The notes beneath the pieces were generated by a model. The model was not told the origin of the DNA, did not search any database, and worked only from the letters and a program-made list of their open reading frames with translations. Positions 48,202-58,149 of a stretch of DNA of 64,000 nt are shown in pieces; within the stretch, counting starts at the first letter, position 1; every line of letters begins with the position of its first letter. The stretch lies in contig JAPPFL010000011.1 in assembly GCA_028823855.1 (NCBI GenBank), positions 1 through 64,000 on the forward strand, written 5' to 3'. The DNA comes from Albidovulum sp. GTDB taxonomy: Bacteria > Pseudomonadota > Alphaproteobacteria > Rhodobacterales > Rhodobacteraceae. Made by a program: the position numbers and the translations under genes.

Positions 48202-49097
48202 GCGGCTTTTTCCCAGTTGTAAACGACGGCAGGCTCCGGTTCCCAAACCTCCGCCTCATTAATTCCGGGCAGCGATGCCAGGGCCCTGTATTCCGACGCG
48301 AATGCGACGAAACCGCTAGTCTCCGCAAGAACGGCGGGCTTGCAGGCGAATGGATCGCGCAAGACGGCGAAACCGTTTTTGGTGCCGACGACAAATGTGT
48401 AAAACCCGTCCAACTCCTTAACGCAGTCCTCCAGGGTCGCCTTGAGACTTTGCCCGGCAGCCAGCCTGTGTGAAACGAACGCCGCGGCAACCTCGGTGTC
48501 GTTTTCGGTCTTGAATTCGATTCCGGCTCTTCTGCGGAGAAGATCACGCAGCCTGTTGTGGTTCGACAGGGAACCGTTATGCACTAGGCAAAAGTCCGGC
48601 CCGGTGGAAAACGGATGGGATCCGGCAGTGGTAACAGCGCTTTCGGTTGCCATGCGAGTATGGCCGACGGCGTGCGTGCCGTTCATTTCGGATACCTTGA
48701 AAGCCTCCGCGATTTCGGTCGGTAGGCCCGTCTCCTTGTAGATTTCGATCGACTGGCCCACGCTCATGACTTGAAGGCCGGGGAAATCCGCTTCGAGTTT
48801 CCCAATATCGATAGAAACCGAATTGGTAGTCACTACGGCATGCGAACCGTTGATTTCGACATTCGCTGTTGCGCCCCGATCGGATTCAGCGTCGCCAAGC
48901 AAGGAATCCCAGTCGAAATCCGAACGAGGATGAAACGCCGTAATTTTCGTTCGACCGCGCTCGCCGCCGCGATAAACCGCCACTCCGGCACTATCCGGTC
49001 CCCTGTCGGTCATTTCAATCAGCATCGGCGCGAACATGCCGCCAAGGGCTTCGCGCATACAAGGGCTTTTGAGAAACAGGCCCACTATACCGCACAT
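48198..49097 (-). CDS. glxB: Class II glutamine amidotransferase subunit (GlxB/MgsA-like)
   Basis: The product has 299 residues. MCGIVGL exposes the Cys2 nucleophile. RGPDSAGVAVYRGG, THAVGHTRMATES, NGSLSNHNRLRDLLRR and NDTEVAAAFVSHRL complete the GATase_6 pattern. It heads the operon glxB-glxC-glxD-glnT-amidotransferase on the minus strand. The upstream spacer has no clear regulator gene. Confidence 0.89.
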   Translation of the reverse strand: MCGIVGLFLKSPCMREALGGMFAPMLIEMTDRGPDSAGVAVYRGGERGRTKITAFHPRSDFDWDSLLGDAESDRGATANVEINGSHAVVTTNSVSIDIGKLEADFPGLQVMSVGQSIEIYKETGLPTEIAEAFKVSEMNGTHAVGHTRMATESAVTTAGSHPFSTGPDFCLVHNGSLSNHNRLRDLLRRRAGIEFKTENDTEVAAAFVSHRLAAGQSLKATLEDCVKELDGFYTFVVGTKNGFAVLRDPFACKPAVLAETSGFVAFASEYRALASLPGINEAEVWEPEPAVVYNWEKAA

Positions 49098-49680
49098 AAG
49101 CTGCTACCTCCACTTGACGCGGTCTTCCCGAATTCCGGCTGGAGCCGGCAATACTTGACCGCGCAATCGCCTGCTCAATTGCTCTTGGCGCGAAACTTCA
49201 CGGGAGTCTCCGCGATCCTTCGCGTGTACTGTTAGTTGCGCAACCGGTCAAGCATTTCGGAATCGGGAGCGACGGCCCGCGTTGCCCGGTTGGCGATCAA
49301 TAAGAGTTCCTAATCGCCTGGTCTTACTTTTTTCCACTGGACCAAGGCCACCGATCTTGCCGGTCAAGATGACCTGCTGTCCGAAGGAAACGAGAAAACC
49401 TTGCACTGGCACTGCGGCAGTCGGCATTCCCAGTCCGAAACGACGTGCAGCTTCATCCCCGCCGCGCGGCTCCGCGAAGCCATCCGGCATCGCCCTGCAC
49501 TCGGTTTCGACGAAGAATGAACCCTTGGTCCACGTCACGGACGGCATCTAGCGGATAGCGGCCTCGGCGGTTTTTCAGGACGTGCTCCGCCGTATCGCAG
49601 AGGAATGGCGAGCCACCGAAAGCAAGGCCAAAAATCCGGTTGGAATCGCGAACAAGGCTCGAATAATCGAATTAATTGAT
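49098..49680. other. Spacer with a short interrupted plus-strand frame
   Basis: On the plus strand a frame with VSTKNEPLVHVTDG meets a TAG at 49549-49551. It then continues in the same frame through DVLRRIAEEWRATESKAKNP to about 49679. The pattern looks like an old gene end, but I cannot name the family. Confidence 0.4.
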
Positions 49681-49746
49681 TTGACAACTCGACCAAGATT
49701 TTTTAACATGTATCTGTTGCGTGCGTAATCGATTGCGTAATCGATT
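49681..49746 (+). promoter_or_regulatory. Promoter plus LacI-type operator for the sugar-binding protein gene
   Basis: A perfect TTGACA at 49681-49686 is followed 17 bases later by TAACAT at 49704-49709. The 20-base palindrome AATCGATTGCGTAATCGATT at 49727-49746, with a central CG, lies just past the expected start site. The same sequence with two changes occurs at 57826-57845 and a weaker copy at 62408-62427. Confidence 0.88.
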
Positions 49747-49813
49747 TTCGAGTTTATGCTAAGTGGATTTTTCGTTGGCAAAACTTAAGGATACCAAAAA
49801 AGGGAGGTACGCT

Positions 49814-50818
49814 ATGCAAAAGGAATTTCAATTGACGCGCCGCCGCGCGTTCATTCGAGGATGCGCTCTGGCAATGAGCGTTTCGCTTGCGGGAAGCGTG
49901 GCCGGGTTCTCCGGAATGGCATTGGCTTCCGGACACGGAGCGGAAGGAAAAACAGTCGAGTACATCGCCTTCGGTTTACAGTTTGAGTACCAGGTTGCGC
50001 TGGTAGCCGGAATTGAGAAGCGAGCAGCCGAAGAAGGTATGGTGATGCGAGTGATCGACGGAAAGGGAGATCCGAATCTTCAAGTGACTCAGGTGCTCGA
50101 CGCCGTTACCAAGCAGCCGGACGCCCTGTTGATCAACCCGGTCGATGCGACGCTTCTCGTAGCCGGAGTAAAGCGCGCAAACGAAGCGGGAATTCCAGTC
50201 TTTATCATGGAAAACCCACCGCCCGAGGGCGAATATCTTGGATTTGTAGATTTCGACAATGAAGCGGGCGGCGCAATGGGCGCGGACGAACTAGCCCGGC
50301 TGGTCGGGTCCGAAGGCGTTGTGCTTGAAACACGAGGATCTGTCGGTTCGGCGCAAGCGCAATTGCGGCACAAGGGATTCAACGACCGGATGGCAGCAGA
50401 GTACCCAAGCCTCGAAGTGCGTTCCTAGAACACTGAATGGGTCGCGGACAACGCGTATTCGATGGTGCTCGACGCTTTCACGCGCAATCCGGACATAAAG
50501 GGCGTATTCAGTCACAACGACGAAATGGTTCGAGGCATCGTTTCGGCTCTGCGTCAGATCGGCAAACTGGTTCCTCCGGGAGAAGACGGCCATGTAGCTG
50601 TGGTTGGACTAGACGGCACTCCCCTGGGACTGGACCGAATCCGCGAAGGCACCCAAGATGCTTCCGTAGGGCAAGATCCGATCGCCATGGGCAACGCGAT
50701 CTTGGATCAGATGATCGATTACATCAACGGACGCGAATACGAACCATCGGCGGTTACGCTGCCCGTCCTGATCAATGCCGAAAACGTGGATGATCCTGCT
50801 CACTGGGGGAACTTCTAA
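49814..50818 (+). pseudogene. Ribose-type ABC substrate-binding protein interrupted by in-frame TAG
   Basis: The frame encodes a Sec/Tat-like signal (RRRAFIRGCALAMSVSLAGS), then the RbsB-type fold with VEYIAFGLQFEYQVALVAG, DAVTKQPDALLINPVD and GFVDFDNEAGGAMGADEL. At 50426-50428 a TAG follows LEVRS. Without any frame change the sequence continues NTEWVADNAYSMVLDAFTRNPDIKG, FSHNDEMVRGI and a normal C-terminus to 50818. One codon therefore interrupts an otherwise complete protein of about 334 residues. It may be a recent nonsense mutation (CAG or AAG to TAG), suppressed, or a sequencing error. It sits behind a strong operator-bearing promoter and ahead of a perfect terminator. Confidence 0.88.
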
Positions 50819-50884
50819 TAGTTTAGAGACGTTCCTGCGGAGGCAACGCCGCACCGCGAATCAGGTACCTGAGAAATGAATTTG

Positions 50885-50914
50885 GAGCCGGACCGCCTCT
50901 GGTCCGGCTCTTTT
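50885..50914 (+). terminator. Rho-independent terminator after the binding-protein gene
   Basis: A perfect ten-base stem GAGCCGGACC / GGTCCGGCTC with a six-base loop is followed by TTTT. It makes the binding-protein gene a single-gene transcript, separate from the isomerase further downstream. Confidence 0.92.
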
Positions 50915-52011
50915 GAACTCCGGCATTCCTGGCGACCGGGCCGCAATCGAGCAGTTCAGTGGACGGAAATTGAAAAGAGCCGGGACAATTCTGCGACCAG
51001 TGAAATTCTGATGCCGTGAGTGATCCTAGTCCTGCTTGCAGACGAAATTCGTACCGGCGCCGTTTCCCGAAACATGTACTTGCTGTCGTCGGCCTTCGTG
51101 CTGAATCCGGAGCTACCCCGCAGATTCGCACCCGGTAGCTGAAATTCGAATCTTTTGTCGGGCCTCATCTTATTTTCACCCATGGTATAAAGGGATACGC
51201 CTGGGCCGCAGCGCAAATTCACTTTGGGGTGCTTGCAGCTGCGGATGCCAAAATCGCATTCGTCGCAGAGATTGAAAATTGGCGACCGGAGAGCGGCGAG
51301 TACTTCTGATGCCGCTCCAAAGGATACTCAAAGTCGTCGCAGCCGCAAGTCGATGCAAGTTAAGGCGAACGAACCAAACTTCCGGCCAAGCGCGCGAATC
51401 AAACCCGCTCCTTCGCCGCGCAGTCATCCGAATTCCGGGTGGACTGCGGCGGTTCGCCGACGGCGCGCTCCGCCGTCCTAGCTAAACCATCAGGTTCGAC
51501 AAAACCAACGTCATTTTCGAAATCTCCGCTAGATCAGGCTTGAATTTGGGCACTTGTTCCGACCTCCCGGAAATCGCCGGTCAATTCTGAATCTAGATCC
51601 GCATTCGGCGTTCGTTCCGTCCACTCCGCAATTCGGGTTCTATTGATGAAGCTAGAAAATCAGCGCCCGGCCGCCGCAAATTCGGTCGCCGGGAACTCAA
51701 ACTCAGGCAAGATGCAGGGCGAAGCTCTCGGTTAGCGGACCGCTTTTGGATATGGGCGACCGCTCTCGCTCTTTGGCCGTCGGCAAATCTTATCGAACTC
51801 GAAAGCCCGGTAAGCGGAAACACTGACTCCGCGCAGCGAATAACGATACTCCGAGAGCGGAGAGCGATTTGAAGGTATCAAAACTCAATCAAATATGATT
51901 AGACACTTCCGGGACAACGAACCGCTTGCCTCCGGTTTCCGATCGGGGCAAGCGAACACTCGATATGTCCAGCGAACCGAGTCGAAAAAGAATTCCAAAT
52001 GGGAGGGTCAC
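50915..52011. other. 1.1 kb spacer without a supportable gene
   Basis: Short frames on both strands have no family I recognise. No repeat or RNA structure stands out. Confidence 0.45.
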
Positions 52012-52836
52012 TTGAAACTTGCATTCAATACTTGGGTCTATTCGAGCTTTCCGGTATGGGTTCCCGCCTACCCCCTCGAAGAAGTCATCAGGCGGCTCGC
52101 GCACATCGGATACGACGGAATCGAAATAGGCGCCGCGGCACCTCACGCCTACCCCGACTACCTAACGCCGACCCGTCGCACGGAGATCAGGTCGATTTTG
52201 GATGATGCCGGCCTTGCGTTGGCAAGCATGCTGCCGGCTCCAGGCGGTGGAGCCGGATTCAATGCAGCATCGGCCAACCCGCTGGAAAGGGCGGCGGCCG
52301 TGGATCAATATAGGAAGGTTGCGGACCTATGCGCCGAGTGGGGCGGAAAAACCCTTCTATACGTCGCCGGCTGGCAGGTATTCGGCACTTCGCGCCGGGA
52401 CGCATGGAAATGGAGCGTCGATTCACTTGTCGACGTTGCCGAGCATGCCGACGAGCTCGGATTGAACGTAGCGGTCGAGCCGACGTCGGCGGACAGCAAT
52501 CTTGTCGACAGCTGCGATGATGTCATGACGATGATGGCCGAAGTTGGCAGAGCGAATGTTAAAGCAATGTTCGATACGTACCACACGCTATACCGCAACG
52601 AAGTGGCAACCGACTATGTTTACAGGCTAAAGGAAGATTTGGCCCATATCCATCTCGCCGATATCGACCGCAATCCTCCGGGAAGCGGCGTGGTCGACTA
52701 TGTATCGTTGATCGAGTCATTGCGGGACATTGAGTTTGACGGATACCTTACGATGGAAATCGGCTTTTCGCGCCGGAACGTCGAACCCGACGATATGGCC
52801 CGGCGTGCCTACGACTACATGAAGTCGATCCTCTAG
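52012..52836 (+). CDS. Sugar phosphate isomerase/epimerase-like TIM barrel
   Basis: The product has 274 residues. It reads as an AP-endonuclease-2-like barrel (tagatose/psicose 3-epimerase, IolE/IolI group) with KLAFNTWVYSSF, LAHIGYDGIEIGA, VAVEPTSADSN carrying a metal-ligand Glu, KAMFDTYHTLY with Asp and His, and GYLTMEIGFS with the closing Glu. The start is taken as TTG at 52012, which follows GGGAGGG by five bases and begins at the usual first strand. An ATG far upstream at 51895 would add an unconserved 39 residues. It probably interconverts the sugar imported by the neighbouring ABC system. Confidence 0.85.
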   Translation: MKLAFNTWVYSSFPVWVPAYPLEEVIRRLAHIGYDGIEIGAAAPHAYPDYLTPTRRTEIRSILDDAGLALASMLPAPGGGAGFNAASANPLERAAAVDQYRKVADLCAEWGGKTLLYVAGWQVFGTSRRDAWKWSVDSLVDVAEHADELGLNVAVEPTSADSNLVDSCDDVMTMMAEVGRANVKAMFDTYHTLYRNEVATDYVYRLKEDLAHIHLADIDRNPPGSGVVDYVSLIESLRDIEFDGYLTMEIGFSRRNVEPDDMARRAYDYMKSIL

Positions 52837-52960
52837 CGGCAGGTACGAATTATCGGACGGACGCGGCGACCGTCGCTTTGGAGGCACTCCAGTAAAGCTT
52901 GTTTTCGAGCGTCGGCGCTATTGAAAACGCATTAGCGGTTCTTTCGACGGCGATCGGTAG

Positions 52961-54028
52961 CTACTTCCCATCGGCGGATTCGCCCTTGTCAATAATCGTT
53001 CGCCGCAGCAACCCGGCTTCGACATATTTGCGGCGCGCCACGTCCAGAGCCGCCGCGGCCGCTATTACGACCCCGCTTACGACCAGGTCGTAATTCGGAG
53101 GAACGTTAAGCAGGTTGACCGCGTTTTGGACCAGACCGAGTAGCAGCACGCCGAGCAGAACGCCAACGATCTTGCCTTCACCTCCAAACAAGCTAACGCC
53201 GCCGATCACTACAGCTGAAATCACGGTGAGTTCCATGCCGAACGCGGCCGTTGCCGCACCCGCCTCCAACCGGGCCGTAATCATAAGTCCGCCGATGGCG
53301 GCCGTGAGTCCGGAAATCACGAATGCAATCACCGTTACGCGGTCTGTTCGGATTCCGGCGAGACGCGCCGCGACGGGATTCCCTCCCGTCGCGTAAATCG
53401 AACGGCCAAAGCTTGTCCGCGTTAGCACAAAGTGAGCGACCAGCGCCAAGGCAAGAGTGAAAAGGATCACGACCGGAATCCCAAAAATTCTCGCTGCTTG
53501 AACCTCGATGAAAACTTTCGGCACTGGCGCGATATTGCGGCCTCCCGAATATAGGAATGCAGCGCCGCGAGCGATGCTCATCATCGCCAAGGTCGCGATT
53601 AGCGGCGGAATCCGCAGTACTGTCGCGCAAAGGCCGTTAACAAGGCCGATACCGCCGCCGGTCAGCAACGCGGCGGCGATCGCAACCGGTACGGGAAGCC
53701 CGCCGTGCAAGCTCAGCCCTACCGCAAGGACTGACGACAATGCCAGGACCGCGCCGACGGATAGATCGATACCGGCTACAAGAATTACAAAGGCTTGCCC
53801 GACCGCGACCACAGCGACAATCGTCGCCGTAAAGAGAAGATTTTCGATATTGATTATCGTAAGGAATACAGGCGACGCAAAGCTGAGTACGATGCTGCAA
53901 ATCACGATTACTGTAAGTAGGCCGAGGCTCTGAACTACCTCGAGAAACGTTGTACTACCTCCGAGCGCCATACTGTCGCCAAGCCTTTCGAGCAGAGGGC
54001 GCGCGCCATCATCTGTCTTAATTTTCAT
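52961..54028 (-). CDS. Sugar ABC transporter permease (RbsC-like)
   Basis: The product has 355 residues and about nine hydrophobic helices. RbsC-family marks include FVILVAGIDLSVGAVLALSS, IPPLIATLAMMSIARGAAFLYSGG, GRSIYATGGNPVAARLAGI and VIGGVSLFGGEGKIVG. The ATG at 54028 lies 13 bases after the ATPase stop. It forms the inner-membrane channel for the pentose or polyol captured by the binding protein at 49814. It is the last gene of the minus-strand operon that begins with the oxidoreductase at 57778. Confidence 0.93.
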   Translation of the reverse strand: MKIKTDDGARPLLERLGDSMALGGSTTFLEVVQSLGLLTVIVICSIVLSFASPVFLTIINIENLLFTATIVAVVAVGQAFVILVAGIDLSVGAVLALSSVLAVGLSLHGGLPVPVAIAAALLTGGGIGLVNGLCATVLRIPPLIATLAMMSIARGAAFLYSGGRNIAPVPKVFIEVQAARIFGIPVVILFTLALALVAHFVLTRTSFGRSIYATGGNPVAARLAGIRTDRVTVIAFVISGLTAAIGGLMITARLEAGAATAAFGMELTVISAVVIGGVSLFGGEGKIVGVLLGVLLLGLVQNAVNLLNVPPNYDLVVSGVVIAAAAALDVARRKYVEAGLLRRTIIDKGESADGK

Positions 54029-54041
54029 GGTCTTGGCCTCG

Positions 54042-55577
54042 TCAACCTGTGGTGGCGTAGTGCATGATTCCTTCCGGAGATTTTTCGCTGCGATCAAGCT
54101 CGCCAACGATTTGGCCGGAACGCATGACAAGGACGCGATCGCTAAAACTCACAACTTCGGGCAACTCCGAACTAATTAATAGAATTGCGACGCCGTTTTC
54201 CGCGAGGCCGACGATTATGTCGCCGATTTCCGCCTTGGCGCCGACATCGATTCCCTTGGTCGGCTCATCGAGAATCAACAGCCGAGGTTTTCGGGAAAGC
54301 CAGCGCGCTACGATTGCCTTTTGCTGGTTGCCGCCCGACAGCGTCGAAACCTGCGATTTGCTCGATGGCATGCGAATCGATAGCGCCTTGCGCGCATCTT
54401 CGACAATTCTATTTTCCTTAGGGAATGAAATAACGCCCTTGGGTGCGATCTGATCAAAAAGTGCAAGAGTAACGTTTTCCGCGACGCTTAGTTGCCCGAC
54501 TAGCCCCTGGCCTCGGCGGTCTTCCGGTATCAACGCCAACCCCATACGGATCGCCGCATTAATGTCGCGTTTCGGAAGGTGCTTTCCGTTGATAAGGATT
54601 TCCCCCGAATCGTAGCCTGAATAGCCAAAAATGCAGTTCGCCAGCTCTGTTCGCCCGGCGCCCACGAGACCCGCCAGCGTTACGATTTCACCCGCGCGGA
54701 CGTTGAAACTCACTGAATTCAATGCGTTGGAACGAGATAGCCCTCGCACTTCCAGGACAGGCTCGCCGATTGATCGCTCTGGTACTACCGTTTCGCGTAC
54801 GTTTCTTCCAACCATCATCTTGATGACTGTTGCCTGATCCAAGTCGGCCGCCGGCGCGCTTCCTACCAATCGCCCATCACGCAAAACCGTAATCCGGTCC
54901 GCGATTCGAAAGACCTCTTCAAGCCAATGAGATACAAACACGACGCCCATTCCCTGGCGCTTGAGATTCGCGATCACGCCGAAGAGCCGGTCGATTTCCG
55001 GGCCGGATAAAGATGTCGTTGGCTCGTCCATAATCAAGATGCGGGACTTCTCCGCGAGCGCGCGCGCTACTTCGACGAGTTGCCCTTCCGCCGGCGATAG
55101 GCGGCGCGCCAGGGTATCTAGGGAGAGCTCAGGCGCAACCAAAGCCAGCGCTTCGCGCGACCGCTCCAGAAGCGCAGATTTCGAGATGATTCCGAGCCTT
55201 GTCGGCCAGCGGCCAAGTACAATGTTTTCCGCCACGGACATGCCCGGAACAAGATTGTGATCCTGATGGATTGTCGCGATGCCAGCTCGATGGGCGAAAC
55301 TAGGACTTGCCTCGAGCTCCTTATCGTCGACCACGATGCTGCCTTGGTCGGGCGAATATATGCCGGCCATAAGCTTTATAAGTGTCGATTTGCCTGCGCC
55401 GTTCTCGCCCACCAAGGCATTCACTTCGCCGGAGAATACTTCGAAGTCGACATCGTCGAGAGCCACTACGCCCGGAAACGATTTGGAAACACCCGACACC
55501 GACGCCAAGATTGCTGGACTGTGCTGATCCGGTTGCGGCGTGAATTCATCGGAAACCGTTGCCATACTCTGCGCCAC
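54042..55577 (-). CDS. Sugar ABC transporter ATPase, tandem (RbsA/MglA-like)
   Basis: The product has 511 residues with two ABC modules. The first has GENGAGKSTLIKL, LSPAEGQLVEVARALAE and LIMDEPTTSLS. The second has GLVGAGRTELAN in the Walker A place, LSGGNQQKAIVARWL and LLILDEPTKGIDVGAK. The degenerate second Walker A is normal for the family. I choose the GTG at 55577 because AGGAG lies nine bases upstream. An ATG at 55565 is an alternative. It follows the oxidoreductase stop by 68 bases and is followed closely by the permease. Confidence 0.93.
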   Translation of the reverse strand: MAQSMATVSDEFTPQPDQHSPAILASVSGVSKSFPGVVALDDVDFEVFSGEVNALVGENGAGKSTLIKLMAGIYSPDQGSIVVDDKELEASPSFAHRAGIATIHQDHNLVPGMSVAENIVLGRWPTRLGIISKSALLERSREALALVAPELSLDTLARRLSPAEGQLVEVARALAEKSRILIMDEPTTSLSGPEIDRLFGVIANLKRQGMGVVFVSHWLEEVFRIADRITVLRDGRLVGSAPAADLDQATVIKMMVGRNVRETVVPERSIGEPVLEVRGLSRSNALNSVSFNVRAGEIVTLAGLVGAGRTELANCIFGYSGYDSGEILINGKHLPKRDINAAIRMGLALIPEDRRGQGLVGQLSVAENVTLALFDQIAPKGVISFPKENRIVEDARKALSIRMPSSKSQVSTLSGGNQQKAIVARWLSRKPRLLILDEPTKGIDVGAKAEIGDIIVGLAENGVAILLISSELPEVVSFSDRVLVMRSGQIVGELDRSEKSPEGIMHYATTG

Positions 55578-55645
55578 TAAATTAATCTCCTGCTTCCACA
55601 AATTATTCGGTCAAGTGCCGCGGCACTGGATCGGCGCATTCTCTT

Positions 55646-57778
55646 TCAAATCGATCTGGCGAGCAAGAAAGCTTCATAGATAGCGCTTTGAATCAGGCCC
55701 GGCGCAACGCAATCGCCGACGCGTTCAATCCGGACATCGCGGAAATTGCGGTCTTGGCGCAGCTTTAGGAATAGGTCTTCGCGCGATCGCCGACCAATTA
55801 CCGGCACCACCCAGTCTACATTTTCGATCCACTCGTCATCGCCCGGCATCAAGACGTACTGACCCCAACCATACGAGTCTTCGGGGCTAAATGTGGCCGA
55901 CAACGCTACCCGATGTTCGCCGATTTCAACAAGTTGATATCCTGTCCTAATTCGGATGCCCTTGACAGCGGCACGTCGATAAAAGAGCGACCGCGTTCCG
56001 CTTTCGAGTTCCGCGCCTGCTAGCAAACCTCCGGCGACCAATTCCACTTGGCATCCGTTGTCCGAAAGGTACTCAGCCGTGCCGGCCGCCTCCCAGTGCC
56101 CGTTTCCGTCGATGACGAGTACTTTTCCATAAACGTCAACACTATCGGACATGACCTGTTCCGAGGATATCACGAAGTCGCGGTCCAATCCCGGAATGTC
56201 AGTCTCAACTTGACGCCCCAGAGCCCGCGAAAGCTTAACTTCGGCGTCGTCGATTCCCGGTAGGTTCGGTTCAGAGCCCGTTGCGACCACAATAATATCC
56301 GGACGCAAGTCAAGCAGAGCGCTTGCGGTAGCTTCGGCGCCAAGCCTAACATTTACGCCCCGTTCAGCCATGGCGGCTTCAAGGTAGACTACTACCTCGC
56401 CGACCATGTCATGCGTCGGTTGCTTCTCGGCAAGCTTGATTTGACCGCCCAGAGACCGTTCCCGCTCAAACAAGGTCACTTCGTGCCCTCTTCTGGCCGC
56501 TGTTTCCGCCACTTTCATTCCCGCCGGCCCGCCTCCCACAACGACAATTCGCCTAGATTCCTTCGCGCGAGAAACTAGTCGTTCATTTACTGTCCGCTCG
56601 CGGCCTGCGCCCGGGTTCTGGATGCAGCGCACCCCCTTTTCTTGATTTACTTGGAACAGACAGGCTTCGTTGCAGGAAATACATCTGCGGACAAGGTCCG
56701 CTCGCCCCGACGCCACTTTGTTCGGAGTGTCAGGGTCGGTTATAAGTTGCCTCGCCATGCCGACGAAATCGGCTTGACCCTTTGCCAGCATTTCTTCCGC
56801 CATCTGGAGAGGTCGAATTCGGCCGAATGCAATGACCGGAATGCGGCTTGCTTCCTTCAAAGCGACATTAAGTTTCCGGAACTCCTCCGAGGGTATGCCG
56901 GCCGGCGGTATCTCCATCCAGTAGCTCGAAAAGGAGCCCGCGTCGGAATTGAAATAGTCGACTAAGCCGCTCGATTGAAGGTATTCGGCCATTTCAAGTC
57001 CATAGTCGGTGTCGTATCCGAATGGAGTGAATTCGTTTACGCACAGCCGCACGCCCAGCGGAACTGATTCGCCGGTCGCGCGTTTTATGGCTTCGAGAAC
57101 CTCTAGGGAAAGGCGCATGCGATTTTCGAAACTCCCTCCGTAGCCGTCAGTGCGCCGGTTGAAAAATGGCGACGCGAACGACCTCAAGAGACCGTCATGG
57201 GCGATCTTCACTTCGATACCGTCGAACCCTCCGTCCATCGCATTCCGCGCGCTTGTAGAAAAGCCTTCTACAGTCTCGCGGATATCTTCGAGATCCATGG
57301 CCTTGGTGTTGAAGTGGCTTGACGGTTCCGGCATTTGGGTGGGAGCCCAGAGACGACGCGGAGGCTGTTCAAGAGACGTATGGCCGCCATGAGTAAGCTG
57401 ACTGAAGATACGCGCTCCGTGCGAATGCACAGCTTCAGTTATCCTTGCAAACATGGGAATTACTTTCCGGTCCCACGCATCCACGAACCGCCGCGACATT
57501 TTACCGGACGGATGAACAGCCTGGCTTTCAAAAATGATCAGCCCTACTCCCCCGCGGGCTCGTTCTTCATGATAAGCCAGGTGAGCTTCGGACGGAATGC
57601 CTGTAAGTTCGCCCAACGCCGTAAAATGCGGTTGAAAGACAAATCTATTTCGCAGCCGTACGCCGCGGATTTCATATGGACTTAAGAGCGTCGGGAACTG
57701 TCCAGTGCCTGATACACCTTGCTGAAATGCAGCGTCGCGAGCTGAATCCAAGCGTCTACTCGCGTTCGCATTTCTCAT
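55646..57778 (-). CDS. Old-Yellow-Enzyme-type FMN/Fe-S/FAD oxidoreductase
   Basis: The product has 710 residues. An FMN barrel (about 28-360, LLSPYEIRGVRLRNRFV, SQLTHGGHTS, SPFFNRRTDGYGGS) is followed by the cysteine cluster CISCNEACLF...RCIQNP (Cys366, 369, 373, 385) for a 4Fe-4S centre and a Rossmann FAD/NAD(P) part starting IVVVGGGPAGM at about 411. This is the architecture of 2,4-dienoyl-CoA reductase, trimethylamine dehydrogenase and N-methylproline demethylase. The first gene of an ABC sugar operon with a LacI-type operator is an unusual home for it. The substrate may be an unsaturated or N-methylated derivative of the imported compound. Confidence 0.88.
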   Translation of the reverse strand: MRNANASRRLDSARDAAFQQGVSGTGQFPTLLSPYEIRGVRLRNRFVFQPHFTALGELTGIPSEAHLAYHEERARGGVGLIIFESQAVHPSGKMSRRFVDAWDRKVIPMFARITEAVHSHGARIFSQLTHGGHTSLEQPPRRLWAPTQMPEPSSHFNTKAMDLEDIRETVEGFSTSARNAMDGGFDGIEVKIAHDGLLRSFASPFFNRRTDGYGGSFENRMRLSLEVLEAIKRATGESVPLGVRLCVNEFTPFGYDTDYGLEMAEYLQSSGLVDYFNSDAGSFSSYWMEIPPAGIPSEEFRKLNVALKEASRIPVIAFGRIRPLQMAEEMLAKGQADFVGMARQLITDPDTPNKVASGRADLVRRCISCNEACLFQVNQEKGVRCIQNPGAGRERTVNERLVSRAKESRRIVVVGGGPAGMKVAETAARRGHEVTLFERERSLGGQIKLAEKQPTHDMVGEVVVYLEAAMAERGVNVRLGAEATASALLDLRPDIIVVATGSEPNLPGIDDAEVKLSRALGRQVETDIPGLDRDFVISSEQVMSDSVDVYGKVLVIDGNGHWEAAGTAEYLSDNGCQVELVAGGLLAGAELESGTRSLFYRRAAVKGIRIRTGYQLVEIGEHRVALSATFSPEDSYGWGQYVLMPGDDEWIENVDWVVPVIGRRSREDLFLKLRQDRNFRDVRIERVGDCVAPGLIQSAIYEAFLLARSI

Positions 57779-57825
57779 TTCGCTCGAATATTTCTGCTGC
57801 GCGACATTTTAAATAGGAAAGCTGT

Positions 57826-57871
57826 AATCGTTTGCGTAAACGATTTTATAGATTGCCCGGCGCACTGTCAA
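57826..57871 (-). promoter_or_regulatory. Promoter and LacI-type operator for the oxidoreductase-ABC operon
   Basis: On the minus strand TTGACA (57866-57871) and TAAAAT (57843-57848) are 17 bases apart. The 20-base palindrome AATCGTTTGCGTAAACGATT at 57826-57845 overlaps the -10 element and start site. It differs from the 49727 site at two symmetric positions. Repression by the LacI protein at 59379-60386 is the simplest reading. Confidence 0.88.
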
Positions 57872-58149
57872 CAAGCGAGACATCGCGGTGCGCAAATCCC
57901 AAAATTCGAAATTCGTCGGTCGAGTCAGTTTGGGTTTCGCAGGATTCTGGCGCGGTTTCGACGGATGAACCCAGTTGCGCTCCCATCCGCGAAGCACTCG
58001 CCGAGCAACTGACGCGAGCCGGCTCGCGGCCCTGTCGTTGCGCAGAACGGCGCCGCATCGTCTGAATACGTTGTACGAGGGCTGAATGCCGGACAGCGGC
58101 AGTGTTTATGCCCGTGCCAAATTAAGTTCCCCTCACCGGCCGCATCAAG

